From: Silene noctiflora
Lineage: Eukaryota; Streptophyta; Magnoliopsida; Caryophyllales; Caryophyllaceae
Direction of reading: 5' to 3'
Assembly (NCBI GenBank): GCA_009801015.1
Contig: VHZZ01018368.1
Coordinates: forward strand, 1 to 22,820
DNA length: 22,820 nt
A program made the position numbers and the translations under genes. Below the pieces are notes generated by a model. The model worked only from the letters and a program-made list of their open reading frames with translations. It ran no database searches and was not told the DNA's origin. This document shows, one piece after another, positions 1-8,500 of this stretch (within the stretch, counting starts at the first letter, position 1; every line of letters begins with the position of its first letter).

Positions 1-124
1 ATTCAATTAGAACAACAACCAAGCTCTCTGTGGATTCGACCTCTACATACTACATTTCTTGTGTTGTACCGTTAGGGTATTTTTGCATAGGTGTGTGACC
101 GCTTATCAATATGGGGGTGTTACA
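1..124 (-). mobile_element. Retroelement-derived fragment, related in inverted orientation to the right end of the window
   Basis: The segment reads 'ctctgtggattcgacc', then 'actacatt', then 'ggtgtgtgaccgc'. The same ordered blocks occur, diverged, on the opposite strand at about 22285-22370. From memory, such 'CTCTGTGGATTCGACC' sequence is common near the 3' end of LTRs of plant Tat/Athila-type Ty3 elements; that family assignment is inference. The fragment ends with TGGGGGTGTTACA at 112-124, identical over 13 bases to the end of the LTR at 18598-18610. No primer-binding site follows; a MITE insertion starts 4 bases later. It has no coding capacity. Confidence 0.45.
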
Positions 125-128
125 CTTA

Positions 129-408
129 GGGGGTGTTTGGTTGGAGGTTTTGGAATGGATTCAATCAATTCTAGTGTTTGGTTGGAGGGTTTTGGAATGG
201 AGTTAGATACCCAATGGATTTAACTCCATTTCAACCCCTTGGAATCTCATTCCCATGTATACACCCAAGTTTCTAAATCCATTCCACCCTAATACTATAA
301 TCAATCTATTCCAAGATCGAACCAAACACTTGTGGGCAAGTATGGGGTTTTAACTCCATACCTTTATGGTATCACAAACAATTCCAATACTTTGAACCAA
401 ACGACCCC
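129..408. mobile_element. Tourist-like (PIF/Harbinger) MITE, 280 bp
   Basis: The left end GGGGGTGTTTGGTT is matched by the inverted right end AACCAAACGACCCC, 12 of 14 bases paired. The element is flanked on both sides by the trinucleotide TTA (126-128 and 409-411), the target duplication expected of PIF/Harbinger-type elements. Inside, the block 'tgtttggttggag..gttttggaatgg' occurs twice in direct orientation (about 134-158 and 175-200), so the left end is partly duplicated. It carries no transposase, so it is non-autonomous. Confidence 0.75.
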
Positions 409-411
409 TTA

Positions 412-1708
412 ATTACCTGAACCCCACCCAATCTCAACCAGATTCTTGCTTACCTGAAATTGCCTTGCATAAACTGAGCCGACACAGTTAGCCCATTTGA
501 CTTAATTATTAAAATGTGTATTTATTTGTTATCTTTTAAGGACAGAATGATGGTTCTTCAACTTTTAAGAATTTTTTTAAATAATTGTGAATTTGACCAA
601 TTTATATTTTTTTTGCAAAAAAATAAATTACTTCAAAAAGTTAACTCAAATATTCTCTTAATTATGCAACGATTCATGAAAAATAATAGAAATCAATGTG
701 GTAGCTAGCTAACTTTTCTCAGAAAAATAAAAGGCAATAATCATGAATTAAGTTGAGAAGCTTATGTGTTGAGTCCTCCGCAGCGGGCTTATAGAATTAG
801 GTGCATGAGACCGGCCCATAAGCAAGTGAGGTTCCATCCTAAAATCGATTGGTGTTAGGAGGAGTAGCCCACTAACTTATAAGCTAGTCTCTTCACTATT
901 ATTCTACCGATGTGGGACAATGTCCCTCACACACATATGGGAAGAGACCTCAACATTATGTTTGGTAGTATATGTCGAGAAAAAAGAATGTAAAATAATC
1001 TTTTTTCAAACACCCATAAGTACTCCGTATAAGGTAATTTTTGATTAAAAATAAAAACTAAGAAAGCAAAAAAAATGTACCCAGTGTGTTTGGAGTAAGA
1101 TTGTAAACCCTGAGCAATAGCTTAATTATTAATGTATTTAGATGATGTATTTAAATAATATAACATAGAAACATTTAATATATGATTTTTGAAAATGAGA
1201 AAATTTTAGGTTTAATTTTTGTTGACAAATTACTTCGAGTTAGGAGTTATTTTAGGAAGCATATGTTTTAATGGAAATGAATTTTGTAGGGATGGACGGG
1301 AAAAAAAATGTTGCGATGGTTGTTTTATTATTTAGTATAGATAGATAGATAGATTAAATGACAAAATTGTTTTTTTCTTCTTCTTCTTATTTTTTTAATG
1401 GTCTTAAACATAGATTTTTTTATTATGTATGAATTGTAAGAGTTATACTATAACAAATTTCAATTATATATACAATTTTCTTTTACACAAAATATAGAGT
1501 CGACTTTTTTGAACACAAATTAAAATTATAGGGGTAAGATGATTTTATACTATCAGATGGACCATTTGTATTAAAAAAAATATTCATTTAATGATAACAA
1601 GCAAGTTGTCTTTTTATATATTGGTTCGTCCCACAGTATAAGACCGTCTCACGCAATACATACAATTTATTTAATTACTAAAATATATATGTATCACAAT
1701 CTAAAATA
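412..1708. other. AT-rich intergenic sequence, no gene seen
   Basis: I see no supportable gene. An open frame at 514-708 has low-complexity, AT-driven composition and no recognisable domain. The stretch at about 745-950, with 'gcgggcttatag', 'taggaggagtagccc' and 'gatgtgggacaatgtccc', resembles a dispersed repeat seen near many plant genes, but I cannot name the family. A short (gata)n run lies near 1337-1353. The right end probably belongs to the Helitron that ends at 1736; its left end was not located. Confidence 0.5.
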
Positions 1709-1736
1709 CCGTGCATTAGCACGGGAATTGCACTAG
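1709..1736 (+). mobile_element. Helitron 3' terminus (hairpin plus CTAG)
   Basis: CCGTGC (1709-1714), a 4-base loop ATTA, and GCACGG (1719-1724) form a perfect 6-bp GC-rich hairpin. Eight bases later comes CTAG (1733-1736), followed by T. A hairpin shortly before a CTRR end, with insertion before T, is the standard signature of a Helitron 3' end. The surrounding sequence has no RepHel coding, so this would be a non-autonomous copy. The 5' end, which should begin TC after an A, was not found. Confidence 0.7.
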
Positions 1737-2133
1737 TTTTGGTATATATGCTTAAAATATTAATCCTTCACTCCCAGTTAATAGTTTACATTCATTTTAT
1801 TTTCTTCTCACAGAATAAATCAAATATAAACTATTCATTGTGACAGAGGAGTATCAAAAAAGAAAAAAAATTGCCAAATGAATTGGAAGAAATACGATAC
1901 AATATAGTTGTACTAACTACTAATGTTCCACTTAACATTTTAAAAATAACTAAAATACTTACTGAGAATTTAATCTCTATTTTTGCGTCTCTAATTTGAA
2001 GAAATAATGCTTAAAACTTCAGATTATTTAAAAGTAATTTAAATTGAAATTACTAAATAAATATCGCAAATGCATTTGCAAGGCAAATTGCAAAACGGAT
2101 TCTTTTAGTAACTACTTTTATCCATTATACTTA

Positions 2134-2468
2134 GAGCAACTCCAATGGATAGCTATGACCCTTTGTAGCTTGGCTTTCCGACTCAACATTTTAAGCAACT
2201 ATGCTTTCAGGCTACAACGTAGTCCAGTGGTAAGCTATAATACCTTGTAACTTGTATGAGTTCCATAAATTAAATTAATATTTTAACTTTAATTTTATTT
2301 AATTTTTACATTATATCATCCAAAGGATTCAATTTCAAGCATGTAGCTTGTTTAAGCTACATTAGCTTTCAAGCGTACCATCATTTTTCTTCTTCAATGG
2401 TTGCATTGTAGCTAGATAATTTATATAAATTGCAAGCAAGTCCTAAAAATATACCATTGGAGTTGCTC
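2134..2468. mobile_element. Tourist-like MITE, 335 bp, upstream of the DUF7787 gene
   Basis: The ends are perfect 15-bp inverted repeats, GAGCAACTCCAATGG at the left and CCATTGGAGTTGCTC at the right. Both are flanked by TTA (2131-2133 and 2469-2471), as expected of PIF/Harbinger MITEs. The interior has repeated 'gtagctt/aagctac' words that can pair with each other, and no coding. Its right end is 245 bp upstream of the DUF7787 start codon, so it lies in or next to that promoter. An open frame at 2044-2250 overlaps it and is not a gene. Confidence 0.85.
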
Positions 2469-2639
2469 TTAAATTTATTTACTCTGTATATGGCTATGTT
2501 TGTGTAAATCCGTTTTACCGGAGATTAATTGAATAAATATTTGAGTAAGAATTTTAAAAATCATAAAACCGTATTCCGTATTTAACAATGATCGTGATTA
2601 CATACGGTTACACTCCTTTTTAAAGCTGCGTCCCCAATC

Positions 2640-2713
2640 CCCATACTCATTTCTCAGCGAGTTAGAGAGAGAGAAACAAAAACAGAAAAAAAGAATCCGA
2701 GAAGAGAGAAACA
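2640..2713 (+). promoter_or_regulatory. Probable 5' leader of the DUF7787 gene
   Basis: The 70 bases before the start codon are purine-rich with GA repeats ('gagttagagagagagaaac'), typical of plant 5' leaders. The start context is AACAATGG, a good plant initiation context. I could not place a convincing TATA box, so the transcription start is not fixed. Confidence 0.4.
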
Positions 2714-5062
2714 ATGGAGATAACCGCCATAGTTGCACCACACGAGCTCCACCACAATCATCAGAACATTCAAATGCAGCATCATCATGATACGAAGAAT
2801 TCCAAATTAAAGAAGGTGTTCACTCTGGAAACTTACCTCGAATTCCTCCGCACTCGCGAAACTCAAAAGCTCACCGCCGATCATCTCAACAAAGTTCGCA
2901 CTCTCTTTCTCCTTCATTTTCTTCATCTTTCCTCCATTTTTATGAGCTTCGATTCTTCATTATTCGTAAAATGTATAGCAAATTTATCACCTTAATTTCG
3001 AATTTTCGCTGAAATTATTATTTTATTGAGCTGAAATAGCGAAGAGTTCATAATCTTCGCTTTTATATCTTGAAGCTTACTTAATAATATCTGGAAATAT
3101 ATGAGAAAATTGATGTTCATTTAACAGTTGATTTGAGGTTATCTTACTCTGTTGTTAGCTGTAATGCTCTTATGACGTACGTGTTTTAATCAACTCAATT
3201 TTGATTAGCTGAAGTAACTGAAAGATTCGCAGATATTTTAGCGAGAGGAACTGTACGAATCTTTATTTGTTCGGTCGATTTAGTAGTTTGCGGAAATCGG
3301 AATTTAATAGCGTGATTGTTAGTTTGTTACCAGATTTGTTGTTAATTTGAAGATTTTGAAGAAGGAAAAATCAAGCTGTTGCAAATTATTAGTTATTACA
3401 CTCTGAATTCTGAAACTGTTTTAAACATAAGCTCTTGCTCGATTTTGATTTCTTTTTCATTTTAGATTTCTACGTATTTATTGTTGTTTAGTCGTTTAAT
3501 AGTTTGCGAAATTCATTATCGTTATTGTGAATTTGTTACGGTTTCGATGATAAATTGTTCAGTCGTTTTGATAGTTTTTCGAAGTTCAAATTAATATATT
3601 CCGAAACTGTTCGGAGATAGTAGCTCGATTTTGATTTTTTTTTCCTCCAATCTCGATTTCACGTACTCTGGATCTTTATTTTGCGGTTTCCTCCATTAGT
3701 GGATTGTAATTTAATGTTTAATCGCATATGCCTAATTTAAACAACCTCAAGTGTTTTCAGTGACTTAAGGAACTAATTGATTGGTTTTCAAATTTTCATT
3801 GCGTTTTAAATTTGTGTATTCAACGTTTACAAGTTTCTGAGTTGATTATTACTCGTTCGAAAATTTGTTTTTGCTATCGTTCTTTGTGCTTCCTCTACGC
3901 CTTAATTTATTTTTCTAATTTTTATTGTAATTTGTATCGTCACAATTTTTGCTAATTCTCCCTTTCACCTGCAAATGTCGCACTAGTCAAAAAAATTTTT
4001 GACGTCATTAGCAAAACGAATATTCAGCTGCTAGTTCCTAATATCTTTGTAGTTGTCATCAGTTCCCGAAATTTCTGCAATAATTTTTTTCTGTGTTGAA
4101 CTTTCTGATGGGGACTCCATTTGATTAAAAATTTTCCTTTCTGTAGATAATCTCAATCCACGGGTACAAAAAACTCAGCAACAGGAAGGTAATTTCAGTA
4201 CATTTTTTGTTTCACTCGACTTTCAATCAAGGTTTTTAAATTCTATGTGAATAGGTAACGTCCGGTTCATCATACATTTTTAATTGTCTGATGCATCATG
4301 TTAAGCAATAACAATGAAAGAATACACAAGAGCCGATTTGTGATTCAGAGGGGGTTGGGGTTGAATGAGTCGGGGTAATTCTGCTCACTTCACTTATCAA
4401 TAAGTAGCATAGGCATAGACTATGCTAACCATATAGAGGAACATGATCTAAATTGAAGTAGTTTACCAACATGGACAGAATGCTTTGCCATTATTAAGAA
4501 TCGCTCTTACTATTAAGACAACTGATGGAATGTTGGTGTTTTCATGTGCCAGTTGGCTAAAGAAGCAGTTGAAGCAATCACCGAGCCAATAAATCCAGCA
4601 CGCTCAACACTCAAGGATGACATTCCATCATCGACATCAAGCAAAGCAATTCCCACTCTGGCTGAAACAATCAAAGACCTGAAATTGCTCAACTGGCAAG
4701 AATGTTCAATTACTTCAATTAGAACAATCAGCTTCAACAACTGCTCGACTATCAACTTCAACAACTGCTCGAACCCTGACGATGACAATGTTCCCGTTGC
4801 TGAAGTAGCTGCCAAACTGATGTCTCTGAAAAGCAATAAGAGGTGTAAGCTGTCAACTCCAATTGATACATCATCTATGATGAGCAACGGCAATGGGCTG
4901 AGCAAGGAGAGCTATGGTTCTGGTGCTTGTTCTTCTTCTTCCTCGAAGTTGCCTCCCATTGGAATACAGAAAAAGACGAGAACCAAGAGAGTGTGTCAGA
5001 AGAAGCTATTATACAGTCCACATGCAGTAACAGCACTGGCTGCTCCAGTTACTTTCAAGTAA
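2714..5062 (+). CDS. Plant-specific DUF7787-type protein, 243 aa, three exons
   Basis: Exons are 2714-2893, 4147-4188 and 4553-5062; both introns (1253 and 364 bp) have GT-AG ends in phase 0, giving 243 residues. A His-rich N-terminus (residues 10-25) is followed by the conserved block: FTLETYLEFLRTR (about 36-48), LTADHLNKIISIHGYKKL (about 53-70), NPARSTLKDD (about 88-97) and LNWQEC (about 120-125). From memory this order matches plant proteins labelled DUF7787; the biochemical function is unknown. The C-terminal half is Ser/Asn-rich, with an 8-residue tandem repeat (FNNCST, 135-148) and a basic patch KKTRTKR (214-220) that could be a nuclear signal, which is inference. No membrane segment or signal peptide is seen. 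A MITE lies 245 bp upstream. The gene converges on the UBC13-type gene. Exon joints are hand-predicted but the reading frame is uninterrupted. Confidence 0.85.
4732..4772 (+). repeat. 24-bp-period tandem duplication inside exon 3 of the DUF7787 gene
   Basis: The 17-mer CTTCAACAACTGCTCGA occurs at 4732-4748 and again at 4756-4772. The 24-bp period preserves frame and produces two copies of Phe-Asn-Asn-Cys-Ser in the protein, just after the conserved LNWQEC block. It looks like a simple in-frame coding duplication. Confidence 0.85.
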
Positions 5063-5494
5063 TACTCAATCAGAATGGCGAAAAGTAGACAAATGAGAAG
5101 GGATCCAAAAACGTGTCTTAGCTCAATCAAAGTTACCGTCACCAGCTCTATTCTGATTCAGCCTTAGCGGAAGTGTCACCAGGAACTCAACACAACCCTT
5201 CAACTAAACTACTATCTCTCGATTAACAGTGGTAAAATAGAACAAAAAGATCACGGTGTAAGTTTTTTGAAATAAGCGTTACAATAGTGAATGACAGTAC
5301 AAGATTAAAGAAGTTGTTTTATGACTGTTATGAGAATCATCAGGAAAACTACTACAACCAGCAATTGCAGGCATTTTTGGATAAAATCCCACTGTCACAT
5401 GTTTTCCTTCCCATGTCCATTAGAAAATGGGTGGCATCATTTTTAGTTTCAACATACAAAGCAGAGATCCAACTGAAGCGATCAGATCCGTCTG
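5063..5494. other. Shared 3' intergenic space between two convergent genes
   Basis: These 432 bases separate the stop codons of the DUF7787-type gene (+) and the UBC13-type gene (-), and must hold both 3' untranslated regions. No clear AATAAA lies on the + strand before 5494; the first good one is at about 5679-5684, beyond the last UBC13 exon. The two transcripts may therefore overlap antisense. An open + frame at 5287-5565 has no recognisable domain and covers the UBC13 exon on the other strand; I treat it as chance. Confidence 0.5.
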
Positions 5495-5532
5495 TCAAGC
5501 ACCTGTCGCATATGAGCGCGTCCATTCCTTTG
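5495..5532 (-). other. UBC13: Last coding exon (exon 8) of the UBC13-type gene
   Basis: After acceptor ..CAG at 5535-5533, the minus strand reads (G)CA AAG GAA TGG ACG CGC TCA TAT GCG ACA GGT.., that is [12 protein letters not shown] then TGA. The phase joins exactly to exon 7 (ends 6118 with one base of the Ala codon). No better match to the expected AKEWTRLYASGA end exists between 5063 and 6117. A simple open-frame scan misses it because it is only 38 nt and sits under frames on both strands. Confidence 0.85.
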
Positions 5533-8500
5533 CTGCAAATAGACAGTGTACAGACTCCAAAGTAAACATACAGTACCAAAAAATTATTATCACATGAATC
5601 AAAATTGGCATTGTCATATGGTTTTTTCCGTTTTAACTGGAGCTAGACACTCACTATTAGGTTACTAAAATATGATGAAATAAAGGAATATGGCTCACTA
5701 GTATGCAACTCTCGACGCAACATTCAAGATAAGTCGTCCAGATAAGTCTTTTGTGTAGGGCTGTAGGCTGTAGGCTGTAGGCTGTAGGCTGTAGGCTGTA
5801 GGCTGTGCACATACTATGGAGTTTTCTTAGTCGCACACTATATTTGTTTTTAAACTAGACTATACAGGTTACATTACAAAGGACCACTCATGGTAATGAA
5901 CAAGGAAAATTGTTCCCCTCTTATTCCCTCTAAATCTCGCCATCTAATAATGGGTAAGAATGTAAGACGTCAATAAATCTAGGTCTAAGAACTCAGGTTT
6001 TTCCCACGAAAAACAATTGAAAGGAAGAGGGTTAAATGTAAGCCAAAGAGCTCAGATTTTACCCCAAAAAAAAAAAAAATAGAGAGGAAAAGGAATTTAC
6101 AGTAATTTTACACCTACCTGTTTCCACAGCTTCGACTTCGTTACTTTTCCAATGCTTTGCAACATTCTCAGACAAGGGATCATCTGGGTTGGGGGCACTC
6201 AATAGAGCTTGGATGCTGATTCAAGGAAACAATAATTATCATTCGTCCCAAAACAGTAAATGAATATAAATTGTTTATGACTTCTACCGCATACATTGTA
6301 ATGCCATTTTCAACATTTGACGAACAACAAGAATGCTGTATCTAAGCATGTGCTCCCTTTAATATCTTATAACAATCACCCACATTTAACAACAATCCTA
6401 TCATAATAGTATACCGCCTCATTTGACTAGTAAATTTGATTACGGAGAAAATCTAATCAAGTAAAGTAGTAAATGAAGTCATGGAATAAGAAGAAATAAA
6501 ACTTGAGAAGTTTTAACCATTTACCTCAACAACACAGTCCGGATCTGGAGAGCTGGGCTCCATTTATCTTTAAGAATGTCTAAGCATATTCGTCCAAGCT
6601 GCACCAGATAAAGATTAAAAAACTCCCATTAGATACAACATATCAATAAGCAGAGTTCCCACAAGAGGAATAGGTTTTCATATTTCAGTCTTCGAACCTT
6701 ATCAATGTTAGGATGGTAGATCTTGGTAAGGAACCGGACCTGGTTTTCAATGAAATAGATCATAAGATTAAAAGTCTCAAAACAAGAAAACAATCTTAAA
6801 TGGCAAGTACGGAAGCTTAATATCTCGATCAACGATTTCAGATAGAAGGTATTAAATATGCAGAGGAGCGCTACGGACATGCATGGCTATAACCTGCACA
6901 TGGACACCAAATTGTGACTGCGCTATCAAGGTTGTATTGATTCTATCGGCTGCATTATTGTGCAAAGACTGAGACAAACAGCTTTGACCAATATCGTGAT
7001 CAAGTCTCTAACCAAGATTTAATACCATGAGGAAAATTGAATGGCATCCATGTAATAATCATGGCACAGTATGTCCCAAAGATAGTGCTACAAGAAAGCA
7101 CCAAGAGGTACGGGTATCTAAGATAAATACATGGTGTAGAAAATTGGCTAGTGGATCTCAAGCATATTTAATGGCTGTGGACTCACTAATATACAAGGCT
7201 ACTATAAGTATGGAGAAGGGAGAGGAAGAGGCATGATGTAGATGTGCCTCCAATCATGCAATGACATACATGATATGATAGCCTCTATGGAGCCTATAGT
7301 TGAGGTCTGCCTCACAAAAAGGCCGGGTAGAAGGTATTACAGGTGAACTTGTTGGCTTCTAGAATCACCGAGAGCGTAACTAATGCAGCAAATCACATTG
7401 TTAAGAGAATCACAGTAAAGTTCAGTAGCACTGATTAGAACTAAAATAGTAGACATCCTATTTAGCCTCTGGTACAGTAAACCTTTATAATATTTCTGGT
7501 TGCTATTTTTGCACTTACCAATCTTAGCCACTCAAAGCATAAACCCAATTTGCAATAATACTCCCTCGAGTTTTGCTGTTTTCAACTTTCTACAATCATT
7601 GCTTCCTTTCAACCACATTACAACATCATTGCCTTAATCCCAAATTGACTTATATGGCCACTTAACATGAATCATCATTTCGAACAATAAATGACCATTC
7701 AACCAAATTCAAGCAGAGAAAACCATTATGTAGCAGGGTGGACACTTCTTAAGTGCTAAAACATGAATCCATTAGACTGTAGACCACGGCAAGAGCCCCA
7801 TAGAATGATAACATGACCCAGCAAAGTAACGAGACTGTCAGTCCTCCACTCTGATTACTCCGAAGCAGTTGCAAAATTGCAATTAAATCTAAAAAGTTCA
7901 TAGCTGGCTCCAAGCGTACATATCACTTAATGTTCTATTTTTCGCCATTAGGTAGGTAAATAGCTTTAAACAGAGAAAAAAATACAGCAAAAACAATCTG
8001 CAGCTTGCTATGTGAGACTGCAGAAGATCACTCATTCTATCATACGAGTAATACAAAAGATATATGCTTCTGAAATAGATTAATTCCACCTCCACCTCCC
8101 ATCAATATTGTTAAGGAACATGGGACTTTACATCCTCTCATTTTTCAATTATAATTGGAATATACGTTCATGGATGCAAGTGTATCATTGCATTATAGTT
8201 TAATATAAGAACAGCCATCTAAAATCTGAAGATTCCTACATGAAATGTACAAGAGAAAGTCCAAAAACAAATGTATGCTACTATGCTAGCAATTTTATTG
8301 ATAACGACAACAAAATAGGCAACGATGACCTACACGGCTATACTAGAGAGGCGGAGACCAAATAACTACAAAGATGTTTTAGCATCATAAGCAAGTCAAG
8401 TTACTGAGAAGGGACTATTTTCATTGACGAGCCCTTATCTCCCCTCCCCTCTTCTTTGCATTATAACTACACAGAGTCTGAATTAGTAAAAGCAAGGGTT

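Noticed and set aside
4513..4905. 130-codon minus-strand frame opposite DUF7787 exon 3
   Set aside because: It is the shadow of a real coding exon; the repeated Leu-Leu-Lys-Leu peptide comes from the duplicated + strand codons.
5287..5565. 92-codon + strand frame between the two convergent genes
   Set aside because: No recognisable family, and it lies antisense to UBC13 exon 8, whose protein match is far stronger. Chance remains the simplest explanation.
5761..5806. Interstitial telomere repeat
   Set aside because: The unit is 7 bp but reads CTGTAGG/CCTACAG, not TTTAGGG/CCCTAAA or a close variant.
6629..6880. 83-codon minus-strand frame as a separate gene
   Set aside because: It contains UBC13 exon 5 ([14 protein letters not shown]) read with flanking intron; the spliced model explains it.
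7027..7236. 69-codon + frame in UBC13 intron 4
   Set aside because: No similarity to a known family and no flanking gene signals; intron sequence of this length gives such frames by chance.
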